Shown: positions 1-8,194 of the stretch, piece after piece | How positions within the stretch are numbered: position 1 is the first letter of the stretch | Layout: every line of letters starts with the position of its first letter | NCBI GenBank assembly: GCA_015068235.1 | Contig: SVKY01000021.1 | Span: forward strand, 1 to 37,575 | Direction of reading: 5' to 3' | Length of the DNA stretch: 37,575 nucleotides | From: Oscillospiraceae bacterium | Lineage (GTDB): Bacteria > Bacillota > Clostridia > Oscillospirales > Oscillospiraceae | The notes under the pieces: model-generated | What the model was told of the DNA's origin: nothing | The model's database searches: none | What the model saw: the letters and a program-made list of their open reading frames with translations, nothing else | Program-made: the position numbers and the translations under genes

Positions 1-99
1 CTTGGCATAGAACCCGGAATTCTGCTCAAAAGGGGGTCTCTTGGCATTTTACTGCCGATGATGCTCGCATTAAGCTTAAACACTTATATCCAGAAATAA
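1..99 (+). CDS. C-terminal end of an unidentified, probably membrane, protein (cut by window edge)
   Basis: An open frame enters from the left edge and ends with TAA at 97-99, giving 32 residues. A hydrophobic stretch (GILLPMMLALSL) suggests a last membrane segment followed by a short polar tail. The dispersed repeat with a palindromic core begins about 20 bases after the stop. The fragment is too short to name a family, and the frame is supported only by being open and hydrophobic. Confidence 0.35.
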   Translation, partial: LGIEPGILLKRGSLGILLPMMLALSLNTYIQK

Positions 100-120
100 A
101 GTTTTAGTATTAACAGAGTA

Positions 121-200
121 GTAGGGGAGGGTCATGACCCTCCCCTACAGTGGTTGATACGTTCTGTTCGATCAATCGGAATTTGACCAACACTTCTATA
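121..200. repeat. Dispersed MITE-like repeat, copy 1 (left part degenerate)
   Basis: A perfect 28-base palindrome (121-148, GTAGGGGAGGG...CCCTCCCCTAC) is followed by an arm that reappears almost unchanged at 14001-14040, including the shared AGTGGTTGATACGTTCTGTT. A third, truncated copy lies at 37424-37477. The left arm (CGATTTATCG) seen in copies 2 and 3 is not recognisable here. There is no coding capacity, so this is probably a non-autonomous palindromic element. Confidence 0.75.
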
Positions 201-224
201 GTTTAAGTACAATTATAGAAAATG

Positions 225-254
225 AAAGAGGCTCGGGCAAGCCGAGCCTCTTTT
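225..254. terminator. Bidirectional terminator hairpin downstream of tex
   Basis: AAAGAGGCTCGG and its complement are separated by a short GCAA loop. T-rich tails lie on both sides: TTTTAG on the plus strand and, read from tex, TTTCATTTTC. It lies 25 bases past the tex stop codon. Confidence 0.75.
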
Positions 255-278
255 AGTGCCTTATAGCAGTGATTCTGT

Positions 279-2447
279 TTAGCTTTCTTTCGGCAGGTCA
301 CGCATGGTCAGGCTGATGCGCTTACGCTTTTCATCGACCTCTAACACTGCAACCTTGACAATATCACCCACGCTGACGACCTCAGACGGGTGCTTGATGA
401 ACTTATTGCACACTCTGGAAATATGAACCAAGCCGTCCTGATGTACGCCAATATCGACAAACACGCCGAAATCAATGACATTTCGCACGGTTCCCGTCAG
501 AACCATGCCGGGCTTGAGATCCTTCATCTCCAACACGTCGGTGCGCAAAATGGGAGGCGGCAGCTCATCACGAGGATCACGTCCGGGCTTGCACAATTCC
601 TTCGCAATATCACGCAGCGTCGGCACACCGACACCGCAGTTCTGCGCAGCCTGTTCGATTCCAAACGCCTCCAGGCGTGCATTCAGCTCCGAAATATTGC
701 CGGAGGCAACATCGCTGAGATTGTAGTCGCACAGATTCAACAGCTTTTGCGCCGCATCGTAGCTCTCAGGATGCACACCGGTATTATCCAAAATTTGTTC
801 ACTTTCCGGCACACGCAGGAAGCCTGCTGCCTGTTCATATGCCTTCGCGCCAAGCTTCGGCACCTTCATCACCTGCTTACGAGAAGTGAATGCGCCGTTT
901 TCCTCTCGGTAAGTGACAATATTTTTAGCGATCGTTGCATTCAAACCTGAAACACGGCGCAGCAGCGAAGAGGATGCCGTATTCAAGTCAACGCCAACTG
1001 CATTAACGCAATCCTCGACAACACCGCCCAAGGTTTCATCCAAACGCTTTTCTGGCAGATCATGCTGATACTGACCCACGCCGATCGCCTTCGGATCGAT
1101 CTTGACCAGCTCTGCCAAGGGGTCCTGCAATCTGCGTGCGATTGATACCGCTGAACGCAGGTTGACATCAAACTGCGGAAATTCCTCCGCTGCAAGCTTC
1201 GAAGCCGAATAGACCGAAGCACCTGCCTCAGAGACGATCATATAGCTCACGCCCTTGACTCTCGTCAAAAGCTCGCAAACTGCATTTTCCGTCTCACGGG
1301 AAGCCGTACCATTGCCGATGGCAATATGCTCAACAGCATGCTTCTCCACCAACTTAGCAAGAATCGAGATCGCTTCCTCACGCTTCGCCTTCGAGAACGT
1401 CGGATAGACCACGGTCGTGTCAAGCACCTTGCCCGTAGCATCCACGACCGCCACCTTGCAGCCATGGCTATAGCCGGGATCCAAGCCCATCGTGGTATGT
1501 CCCTTGACAGGAGGCTGCATCAAAAGCGGACGCAAATTCAGCGCAAAATTATGGATCGCACCTTCATTTGCATCATCGGTCAGTGCCGTGCGCCATTCAC
1601 GCTCCATGCTCGGTGCGATCAAGCGATCATACGCATCCTCTGCCGCTGCTCTGACAAATGCCGTGGCGCTGCTGCCGGGGATCAAAACCGCCTTGCGCAC
1701 TGCGATCAACGCCTGCTCATGATCTACTTCAACACTGACTTTTAAGAAATCCTCACGCTCGCCACGGTTGACAGCAAGCACCTGATGTCCCTGCACCTTG
1801 GCGATCGGCTGAGAAAAATCATAATACATCTGATATACGGAGACTTCTTCCTCCTTGCCCTTTGCAGCCACAGAGCGCAAAACAGCAATTCGCTTCATCA
1901 GCTTTCTGAGCGTCTTTCGGATCTCGGCATCATCAGAAACCATCTCCGCAACGATATCGGATGCGCCGGCAAGCGCTTCTTCTACAGTATTGACACCGAG
2001 GTCGGGATTGATATAATCCTGCGCAAGTGCTTCAGGCACATCCAAATCCTTCGCCTGAGAAAACAGCGCAAGCGCCAACGGCTCTAACCCCTTTTCCTTT
2101 GCAATCGTCGCACGAGTGCGGCGCTTCGGCTTGAACGGACGATAAATATCCTCCAACTCCGAAAGCGTTTTCGCATTGTTAAGCGCAGCCTCAATTTCCT
2201 CGGTCAGCTTTTCCTGCGAGGCGATCGACTTGAGGATCTCCTCACGGCGCTGTGTGAAATTGCGCAAATACTGCAAACGGTCTGCAAGCGTTCTCAAGGT
2301 CGTATCATCCATCGCACCATGCAGTTCCTTGCGGTAACGGGCGATAAAGGGAATGGTATTTCCTTCATCAAGCAGTGTGACAACGTTTGCAATATGTTCT
2401 TCTTTTTGGTTCAGCTCTTGCGCGAGCTGAGTGATAATATGTTCCAT
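279..2447 (-). CDS. tex: Tex/YhgF family RNA-binding S1 protein
   Basis: Tex is a conserved nucleic-acid-binding protein linked to transcription and RNA metabolism in the cytoplasm. The 722-residue length is normal for the family. The order is a helical N-terminal region, an RNase H-like YqgF fold from about residue 318 (TMGLDPGYSHGCKVAVVD), tandem helix-hairpin-helix motifs near 480-550 (NTASSSLLRRVSGLN, FTSRKQVMKVPKLG), and a C-terminal S1 domain from about 645 (GMVLTGTVRNVIDFGVFVDIG). The ATG has GGAGG six bases upstream, and a TATAAT-like -10 lies at 2471-2476 on the minus strand without a clear -35. It is a single-gene unit that converges on the truncated gene at the left edge. The identification is firm; the physiological role in this organism is not. 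Confidence 0.95.
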   Translation of the reverse strand: MEHIITQLAQELNQKEEHIANVVTLLDEGNTIPFIARYRKELHGAMDDTTLRTLADRLQYLRNFTQRREEILKSIASQEKLTEEIEAALNNAKTLSELEDIYRPFKPKRRTRATIAKEKGLEPLALALFSQAKDLDVPEALAQDYINPDLGVNTVEEALAGASDIVAEMVSDDAEIRKTLRKLMKRIAVLRSVAAKGKEEEVSVYQMYYDFSQPIAKVQGHQVLAVNRGEREDFLKVSVEVDHEQALIAVRKAVLIPGSSATAFVRAAAEDAYDRLIAPSMEREWRTALTDDANEGAIHNFALNLRPLLMQPPVKGHTTMGLDPGYSHGCKVAVVDATGKVLDTTVVYPTFSKAKREEAISILAKLVEKHAVEHIAIGNGTASRETENAVCELLTRVKGVSYMIVSEAGASVYSASKLAAEEFPQFDVNLRSAVSIARRLQDPLAELVKIDPKAIGVGQYQHDLPEKRLDETLGGVVEDCVNAVGVDLNTASSSLLRRVSGLNATIAKNIVTYREENGAFTSRKQVMKVPKLGAKAYEQAAGFLRVPESEQILDNTGVHPESYDAAQKLLNLCDYNLSDVASGNISELNARLEAFGIEQAAQNCGVGVPTLRDIAKELCKPGRDPRDELPPPILRTDVLEMKDLKPGMVLTGTVRNVIDFGVFVDIGVHQDGLVHISRVCNKFIKHPSEVVSVGDIVKVAVLEVDEKRKRISLTMRDLPKES

Positions 2448-2517
2448 AGGTATCCTCCGTTTCCTTAAATATTATATCACATTTATTTCCAAAAATAAAG
2501 TCCCCTGCATAGAAATA

Positions 2518-2549
2518 GGCTGTAAAAATCCCTCGAGATTTTTACAGCC
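2518..2549 (-). terminator. Hairpin downstream of the DUF4097 gene
   Basis: A perfect 13-base stem (GGCTGTAAAAATC and complement) with a six-base loop lies 16 bases past the stop of the DUF4097 gene. The tail after the stem is not a clean T run, so termination strength is uncertain. It also lies between tex and this gene. Confidence 0.6.
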
Positions 2550-2564
2550 TAATACATTATATTA

Positions 2565-3650
2565 TTATGCGGCGTTGATCGTGATATCACCGGAAGCAAC
2601 GTCAAAGCTGTACACATTTTCACCGCTGCCACAAATAAACTCGTCATCGCGGTAGTTGCCGGTAAAGCCGTTGATCTCAACATCGCCGGAAGCCGTCTCG
2701 TATTCACAGCGGAATTGCGAATCGGCAGGAATGGTAATCGTGATATCTCCGCTTGCGGTCTCTGCCTCCAGGGAGCTCGGTGCTTGCGCACTTTGAAGTG
2801 TCAAGTTTCCGCTCGCAGCATCAAATTCCAACGAATCAAGCGTTCCATCGATCTTCGTGTTGCCCGAGGCTGCGCTCATCTCCATAGATGCGATCGCACA
2901 GCTCGTAAAGGTACAATCGCCGCTTGCTGTATCCGCTTCCAAAAATGCAAAGGCACAATTGCTCGCAACCACATTGCCCGAAGCGGTTTCTATCTCAAGC
3001 GCTTCAACGCCCAAGCCGTTCATCTCCGCGTCTGCACCTGCAAGCTCGATTTCTCCGTTCTTCAGTACTTCAGCCTGTGCCCGGGGGATCTGAATCTCAA
3101 GCGTCTTGGAAAACGGAGTGCTGATATTCACGCCGCTTGCTTGGTAGTGAACGGTCAAAACGCCATTTTGCAGACGATAACGCATCTTCTGATTCTCCGT
3201 GGTGGCGCCCGTCTCTGTCAAAACGATCTGATCACCATCATAGGCTTTGACGATCAACTTGCCACTGGTCCAGGAAATATCCAACGACTTCACTTCTCCG
3301 GAAACACTGCCACTTCCGACGCTGTAGCTCGAAGGATCATCATAATACTCCACCGAGGTAAATGCACACCCCGTTACCACAAGTGCAATCAGGCAGATCG
3401 TTGCAACCGCACACAAAAGTGTCTTCTTAACCGAACGCTTCTTCCCCGTGGGCTTCATCACTTCATCCATATTGCCGAGACCGGAAAGCGCAATATCAAA
3501 CGCTTCCTTCTCACCCTTGCCTGAGGCAAGCTCCTCGTCATAGCGCTCCAACGTGTTTTGAAGCATCTCGTCGTGCAGTTCCCTGCCTGATGTAGTATTC
3601 ATCGATTTTTTACACAATTTGTCTATGTGCTTTATCAGTTTCTTACGCAT
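2565..3650 (-). CDS. Membrane protein: permease-prefix-like N-terminus plus DUF4097 adhesin-like beta-helix
   Basis: The first 70 residues are charged and helical (ELHDEMLQNTLERYDEEL...ALSGLGNMDEV) and resemble the HAAS/DUF1700 'permease prefix' seen in genes paired with PadR regulators. One membrane segment follows at about 77-95. The rest is a DUF4097-type repeat of short strands, each carrying the ASGD or ASGN turn (TASGNVVA, TASGDCTF, AASGNTKI, TASGDITI, TASGDVEI, VASGDITI), which predicts a right-handed beta-helix outside the membrane. The start is ATG 3650, not the ATG 21 bases upstream: GGAGGAG sits eight to nine bases before 3650, and the ATG overlaps the padR stop by eight bases, suggesting translational coupling. 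It was probably once part of a PadR-controlled envelope response. No enzymatic function is evident. Confidence 0.85.
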   Translation of the reverse strand: MRKKLIKHIDKLCKKSMNTTSGRELHDEMLQNTLERYDEELASGKGEKEAFDIALSGLGNMDEVMKPTGKKRSVKKTLLCAVATICLIALVVTGCAFTSVEYYDDPSSYSVGSGSVSGEVKSLDISWTSGKLIVKAYDGDQIVLTETGATTENQKMRYRLQNGVLTVHYQASGVNISTPFSKTLEIQIPRAQAEVLKNGEIELAGADAEMNGLGVEALEIETASGNVVASNCAFAFLEADTASGDCTFTSCAIASMEMSAASGNTKIDGTLDSLEFDAASGNLTLQSAQAPSSLEAETASGDITITIPADSQFRCEYETASGDVEINGFTGNYRDDEFICGSGENVYSFDVASGDITINAA

Positions 3651-3987
3651 AAATCGTCTCCTCCATTTCAATCAGTTTATCCAAAATGCCTTTTGTTGCC
3701 TTCCACATTGAGCACTGCCTGAAATACTCACGGCGACCTTCCTCCGTGATCGTATAGTATCTTCGCCTTGCGCCGGACACTTCTCCACCCCAATAAGAGC
3801 GTATCAAACCGGTTTCTTCCAATCGTCGGAAGGCTGAATATAAGGTCGCTTCCTTCAGTTCGTATTGCTGACCGCTCAAAATTCTTACCGTTTTGTTGAT
3901 TTCATAGCCGTAGCTATCCTTTTTCAAAAGCTGCGCAAGAATGATCGTGTCGGTATGACCACGGATCAAATCAGCGGCAATTGACAC
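3643..3987 (-). CDS. PadR family transcriptional regulator
   Basis: This is a 114-residue PadR regulator with the family winged-helix pattern: GHTDTIILAQLLKKDSYGYEI, then ATLYSAFRRLEETGLI for the recognition region, then RRRYYTITEEGRRE for the wing. A short C-terminal helix supplies the dimer contact. Translation starts at GTG 3987, preceded by an exact GGAGGTGA with a four-base gap. It is the first gene of a two-gene operon with the DUF4097 membrane protein, a pairing common in Firmicutes. The promoter at 4020-4048 contains a perfect inverted repeat, so autoregulation is likely. The effector is unknown. Confidence 0.92.
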   Translation of the reverse strand: MSIAADLIRGHTDTIILAQLLKKDSYGYEINKTVRILSGQQYELKEATLYSAFRRLEETGLIRSYWGGEVSGARRRYYTITEEGRREYFRQCSMWKATKGILDKLIEMEETIYA

Positions 3988-4019
3988 AAAATCACCTCCG
4001 CTATTCGAATTGCACTATC

Positions 4020-4055
4020 ATTATATCACGAGATACCTCGCCTGTCAAGGTATCT
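4020..4055 (-). promoter_or_regulatory. padR promoter with embedded palindromic operator
   Basis: On the minus strand TTGACA (4043-4048) and TATAAT (4020-4025) are separated by exactly 17 bases, a full consensus sigma-A promoter. AGATACCT (4031-4038) and AGGTATCT (4048-4055) form a perfect inverted repeat with a nine-base spacer covering the -35 and the spacer. This is the expected place for PadR to repress its own operon. Binding by this PadR is inferred. Confidence 0.85.
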
Positions 4056-4304
4056 GGAAAATCAATTTTTATTCATCAATATACAAATATTCGCAATGTA
4101 TATTCACCACAAAAAAGATCATTCTATATGTCACCTCTTTTCGGCGCCATTTACCAATTTCGGAATTAATAAATCTGTTAATTTGGAAATAGAAAGCAAA
4201 GACATATGACAATTTGGCACTTTGCACAAAAGCCGTCCTAAAACATTGTTAATAATCACAATGCCATTTTGTCCTGTTACATATAGTCTGTTGTATATTT
4301 TTAC
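4056..4304. other. AT-rich intergenic stretch between divergent promoters
   Basis: About 250 bases of AT-rich DNA lie between the padR promoter and the nuclease promoter. Short open frames here lack ribosome binding sites and recognisable protein features. I see no strong hairpin and nothing I can name. Confidence 0.5.
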
Positions 4305-4333
4305 TTGTTTTTTCCAGTTTAGTATGTTAAAAT
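4305..4333 (+). promoter_or_regulatory. Promoter of the secreted endonuclease gene
   Basis: TTGTTT (4305-4310) and TAAAAT (4328-4333) are 17 bases apart. A TG one base before the -10 gives an extended -10. The predicted transcript would have a short leader before the ATG at 4389. Confidence 0.65.
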
Positions 4334-4388
4334 AATGGTGCAAACAAACTAAGCAAAAATTTAGTGAATGAAAAATGGAGTTGAAGAC

Positions 4389-6353
4389 ATGAAAAAGTTA
4401 TCTAAGCGTCTACTTTCCCTTCTCCTCGTCGTTCTGATGGTAGCAGGCATTTTTGCCGCTTTGGCTACCACCACCAACGCCGCAAGTTATACCTATAACT
4501 CCGGCAAGCGCGGAACGACCTGCACCTCCCTGTCCTCTAAGGCAAAATCCTATTGGACCGGCACCTACGCATATTCCACTTTGAAGACCAAGTCCGCAAG
4601 CTCCCTGCGTACCACCCTTCGCACGAAGGTCAGCAGCGGCAGCACCGTAGGCTACAACGGTCTGCGTACCTACATGAAGTATTCCGACGCTTATCAGGGC
4701 AGCACTTCCAAGCTGATGCTGTTCTACTCCAGCGTTGCAACCACCAGCACTTGGGACTCCGGTAAGTCCTGGAACCGTGAACATATGTGGCCGCAGTCCT
4801 TGGGCGGCAATGCAGTCGAAGCTGACCTGCACGCAATGCGTCCGGCTGATCCCACTGCAAACTCCTCCCGTGGCAACCACAAGTATGGCGAAGTCGGCAG
4901 TGGCTACACCACTTTCAAGACTTCCTCCAAGAACGGCAGCGTTGTCTGCGGTTACTATAAGAGCGATATCTTCGAGCCGCTCGACAGCGTTAAGGGCGAC
5001 TGCGCTCGTGTTGTTTTGTTCGACTATGTCAAGGCTTCTTCCATGAGTTCCGTTACCAAGGTTTTCTCCAGCGCTTCTACCCTGCTCGATTGGAACAAGT
5101 CCGACCCCGTTGACACTTTTGAGATGAGCAGAAATGACTCTGTTCAGTCCATTCAGAGTACCCGTAATCCGTTCATTGACTATCCCGAACTCGGTTGGGT
5201 CGTCCTCGGTTACTCCATCCCCTCCGGTTTGACCACTCCGTCCGGCGGTGCAAGCTCTTCTTCCTCCTCCGGCTCCAACAGTGGCTCCAACTCCGGTTCT
5301 AACTCCGGTTCCACCGGCAGCACTACCACCACTACCACTTCCGGTACCGGCGGCACCTACACCAAGATCACCTCTGCCTCCAGCCTGACCAGCGGCGGCA
5401 CCTACCTGATCGTCAGCGGCAGCAAGGTATTCAACGGCAGCCTCTCCACTTTGGACGCAGCTAACAACTATGTCACTGCAAACACTTCTGGCAGCAACAT
5501 TCTTGCAAATAGCAAGTATTCCTTCACCATTACCGCTTCCGGTTCCTACTATCTGATCAAGTCTGCTTCCGGCAAGTACATGGGCAGAAGCAGTAATGCA
5601 AACGGCATGAACTCCAGCAGCTCTACCTCTTACAAGAACACCATCACCTTTAATTCTAACGGCACTGTTAACATTAAGGGTTCCGGTGGCGCATACCTCC
5701 GCTTCAATGCCACCAGCGGTCAGATGCGTTTCCGCTTCTTCAAGTCCAGCGCATATTCCAGCTATGATGCAATCTATCTGTATAAGCTCAACAGCAGCTC
5801 TTCTTCCGGTTCCAACTCCGGCTCTAACTCTGGATCTAACTCCGGTTCCGGCAGCAGCTCTTCTTCCTCCACCACCTTCACCAAGATCACAAGCACTTCC
5901 TCCATCGGAAGCGGCAAGTACATCCTCTTGGTTAAGGCAGGCGGCTCCTACAAGGGCAGCTACAGCTACTACATCTTGACCCGTAAGGCTACGAACTCCT
6001 CTTATGTTCTTGCAACTGGTCAGAGCTGGTCCAGTGCTCCCTCTTCCTTGACATGTGATCCGTCCAGCACCCTGGTTTGGACCGGTTCCGGCAGTGCAAG
6101 CGGCTGGAAGCTCACAGATGGCGGCAGCAACGTCCTGCGTGGCAGCAGCAACGCTCTGTACTATGGCAGCGGCACAGCTACCAGTTGGAAGGTCACCTAC
6201 AGCTCCGGCACTTTCAAGCTTGCTAACGGCACACGTTACCTCGGCTTGCGTGATGACCTCTCCGGCACCGGCACCAATGGTTGCCCCCGCTTCCGTTGCA
6301 ACGGCTCTGCAAGCACTTCTTCCTATCAGTTCTATATCTACAAGCAGGGCTAA
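4389..6353 (+). CDS. Secreted endonuclease I family nuclease with two Ser/Gly-linked C-terminal domains
   Basis: The 654-residue protein begins with a signal peptide (MKKLSKRLLSLLLVVLMVAG..., likely cut after about residue 32). The catalytic domain (about 35-265) carries the endonuclease I (EndA/NucM-like) core: NREHMWPQS at about 127-135, then EADLHAMRPADPTANSSRGN, with the histidine and asparagines expected at the metal site. A low-complexity SGSNSGSNSGS linker (about 287-320) leads to a beta-rich domain (about 322-467), a second similar linker, and a second beta-rich domain (496-654); both domains open with a T-KITS-S-S pattern. The ATG at 4389 is chosen over 4368 because GGAG lies eight bases before it and it directly starts the signal peptide. 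Codon use is strongly biased to C-ending codons, as in nifJ, which suggests high expression. Role: extracellular DNA or RNA breakdown; the C-terminal domains may bind ligand (inference). Confidence 0.9.
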   Translation: MKKLSKRLLSLLLVVLMVAGIFAALATTTNAASYTYNSGKRGTTCTSLSSKAKSYWTGTYAYSTLKTKSASSLRTTLRTKVSSGSTVGYNGLRTYMKYSDAYQGSTSKLMLFYSSVATTSTWDSGKSWNREHMWPQSLGGNAVEADLHAMRPADPTANSSRGNHKYGEVGSGYTTFKTSSKNGSVVCGYYKSDIFEPLDSVKGDCARVVLFDYVKASSMSSVTKVFSSASTLLDWNKSDPVDTFEMSRNDSVQSIQSTRNPFIDYPELGWVVLGYSIPSGLTTPSGGASSSSSSGSNSGSNSGSNSGSTGSTTTTTTSGTGGTYTKITSASSLTSGGTYLIVSGSKVFNGSLSTLDAANNYVTANTSGSNILANSKYSFTITASGSYYLIKSASGKYMGRSSNANGMNSSSSTSYKNTITFNSNGTVNIKGSGGAYLRFNATSGQMRFRFFKSSAYSSYDAIYLYKLNSSSSSGSNSGSNSGSNSGSGSSSSSSTTFTKITSTSSIGSGKYILLVKAGGSYKGSYSYYILTRKATNSSYVLATGQSWSSAPSSLTCDPSSTLVWTGSGSASGWKLTDGGSNVLRGSSNALYYGSGTATSWKVTYSSGTFKLANGTRYLGLRDDLSGTGTNGCPRFRCNGSASTSSYQFYIYKQG

Positions 6354-6370
6354 TCAAATCAATACGAATC

Positions 6371-6404
6371 ATCCCCGAGAGCATTTCGCTCTCGGGGATT
6401 TTTT
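6371..6404 (+). terminator. Terminator of the endonuclease gene
   Basis: ATCCCCGAGAG and its complement enclose a seven-base loop, followed by a run of six T. This is a classical intrinsic terminator 17 bases after the stop codon. Confidence 0.92.
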
Positions 6405-6429
6405 GAATACTTGTCATATGATGTCTTTC

Positions 6430-6525
6430 TGTGCGCAGCGAAGAATCTTGTTGGCACCAATCCATACTTCCGGAGTTGGTAATCTCGCCAAGTTCCTTCG
6501 CTACGCTCCGGACGACATTCATTCT
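6430..6525. repeat. Possible REP-like imperfect inverted repeat
   Basis: GCGCAGCGAAGAATCTT near the left and CCTTCGCTACGCTCCGGACG near the right are partly complementary. They resemble short non-coding palindromic repeats common in gut Firmicutes. No second copy was found in this window, so the call rests on resemblance only. Confidence 0.35.
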
Positions 6526-6576
6526 TAGCTTTCTGACATTACGACAGAGAAAGGCAGTATGATTCATCGTGGAGTT

Positions 6577-6634
6577 CTATATAATGTGTACTGAATAATA
6601 CTCAACAGCGCCTTATTCAGTTGACATTATATAG
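6577..6634. repeat. Long inverted repeat just upstream of the flippase gene
   Basis: Two 22-base arms (6577-6598 and 6613-6634) match at 20 of 22 positions around a 14-base loop. The right arm ends at the ribosome binding site of the next gene. The left arm contains TATAAT (6578-6583), a candidate -10 without a good -35. It may be a leader hairpin or a MITE remnant. Confidence 0.8.
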
Positions 6635-6644
6635 AGGTGATTTT

Positions 6645-8168
6645 GTGGAAAAGAAAAGCTCGATCTTAGGCGGCGCAATTTTGCTGACAGCCACGAATCT
6701 TTTCCTGCGTTTGATAAGCATTTTGTTCAACGTTTTTCTCTCCGATCAGATCGGTGCTTCAGGCTTGGGGCTGCTTCAACTCATTTCCACGGTTGGTTTG
6801 TTTTCCATGTTGGTCGGCACCTCTGGTGTGCGCGTTTCCGCCATGTATCTATCCGCTGAGGAATTCGGACATAGACGGCTCGGTGGTGTCCGTTTGGCAA
6901 TGAATGCCTGCATTCGTTACGGTTTGCTGATCAGTTCTATCGTAGGCATAGTACAATTCTTTCTTGCAGATTATTTGGCAAACGCTTGGCTTGGCGATGG
7001 ACGTGCGGCACTTTCCTTGCGTGCCATGGCTATCTTGCTTCCCTTTTCATGTCTGTGTGGGATCATGACAGGTTATTTCACCGCATGCTCACGCATTCGA
7101 CAGCTTGTTGTTATCGAAATCGGTGAACGGCTCGTTTGCTTGGCGATCACAGCAATTCTCTTAATGACTTGGGCTAAGGGCGATTTGGAAAAATCCTGCT
7201 GCGCGATCACGTTAGGAAGCTCTTTGGGGGCGGTTTTTGATTTTGTTTTTCTCTATGCCGTCTACCGCCGTGATATGCGGCATGTCGTTTTGCAGGGTGA
7301 ACAGCGCTCCATGCGACAAAGGCTCCTGCGGCTGTGCATTCCGCTTGCGCTTAACGATTATCTCCGTTCGGGATTAAATACCGTGGAACAGCTTCTGATC
7401 CCTTATGGCTTAGCTCGCTACGGTGGCTCGTCTGAGCAAGCAATGGCTAATTACGGAACGATCCATGCAATGGTTTTTCCGATTCTGATGTTTCCTGCTG
7501 CTGTCTTGTATTCTGTTTCGGATCTTTTGGTGCCAGAGCTTTCACGCTGCCGTGCAATGGGAAGACGGCTTCGCATCATCGATTTGACGGACAAATGCCT
7601 TCGACTGTGCGTTTTATTCGCCTGCGCTGTGGCAGGGTTTCTATTTCTGACTGCCGATCCATTGGGTGTTATGATTTACAAAAGCAGCGATGTAGGAATT
7701 TATTTGAAGGTTTTTGCTCCCATGATCCTGATGCTATATCTTGATGCCATTGTTGACGGGATGCTCAAGGGCTTAGCCGAGCAAATAAGCTGCGTACGTT
7801 ATAACACCTTCACCTCTGTGTTGGATGTCGTTTTTCTGTTCGTATTACTTCCACGTTGGGGCATTGGCGGCTATGTTTTCAGCTTTCTGATCACACATGC
7901 GATCAATCTATATTTAAGCCTGCAACGATTATTAAAAGTCAGCGAGCACAAGCTGAGATTCTTCGATCTGCTGCATCCGATCGTTTGCTTGTTTCCATCG
8001 GTTGTCATTGCTTCCACATTCGCTTCGGACAACATCTATTTGAAAGGAGGATTTTTCCTTTGCATTTTATCCGCACTTTTCGTGCTGACAAATGCGTTTC
8101 GTGAAAAAGACCGCACTTGGCTGCGAGATGTATTTTCAAGCATTGACAGAAACAAAAAATGCGGATAA
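6645..8168 (+). CDS. SpoVB/MurJ-like polysaccharide flippase (MOP/MATE superfamily)
   Basis: A 507-residue polytopic membrane protein with about 14 hydrophobic segments. The opening (SILGGAILLTATNLFLRLISILFNVFLSDQIGASGLG) is typical of the SpoVB group of lipid-linked oligosaccharide flippases in spore-formers, and the central GLARYGGSSEQAMANYGTIHAMVFP region also fits. The start is GTG 6645 with AGGTGA four bases upstream, the same arrangement as padR; a TTG codon at 6621 lies inside the inverted repeat and is not used. The stop lies 26 bases before the next ATG and 12 bases before its Shine-Dalgarno sequence, so the two genes are probably cotranscribed. SpoVB itself and other MOP flippases are hard to separate by reading alone. 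Confidence 0.85.
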   Translation: MEKKSSILGGAILLTATNLFLRLISILFNVFLSDQIGASGLGLLQLISTVGLFSMLVGTSGVRVSAMYLSAEEFGHRRLGGVRLAMNACIRYGLLISSIVGIVQFFLADYLANAWLGDGRAALSLRAMAILLPFSCLCGIMTGYFTACSRIRQLVVIEIGERLVCLAITAILLMTWAKGDLEKSCCAITLGSSLGAVFDFVFLYAVYRRDMRHVVLQGEQRSMRQRLLRLCIPLALNDYLRSGLNTVEQLLIPYGLARYGGSSEQAMANYGTIHAMVFPILMFPAAVLYSVSDLLVPELSRCRAMGRRLRIIDLTDKCLRLCVLFACAVAGFLFLTADPLGVMIYKSSDVGIYLKVFAPMILMLYLDAIVDGMLKGLAEQISCVRYNTFTSVLDVVFLFVLLPRWGIGGYVFSFLITHAINLYLSLQRLLKVSEHKLRFFDLLHPIVCLFPSVVIASTFASDNIYLKGGFFLCILSALFVLTNAFREKDRTWLRDVFSSIDRNKKCG

Positions 8169-8194
8169 AATATACCTGTAAGGAGGTGCTAAGC

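Noticed and set aside
4131..4343. A possible 70-residue minus-strand ORF in the padR-nuclease gap
   Set aside because: It starts with TTG without a Shine-Dalgarno sequence, lies over the nuclease promoter, and has AT-driven composition.
5260..5860. Tandem short repeats in the nuclease gene, considered as a CRISPR or minisatellite
   Set aside because: They encode the SGSNSGS linkers in frame at two places, with no uniform repeat-spacer pattern.
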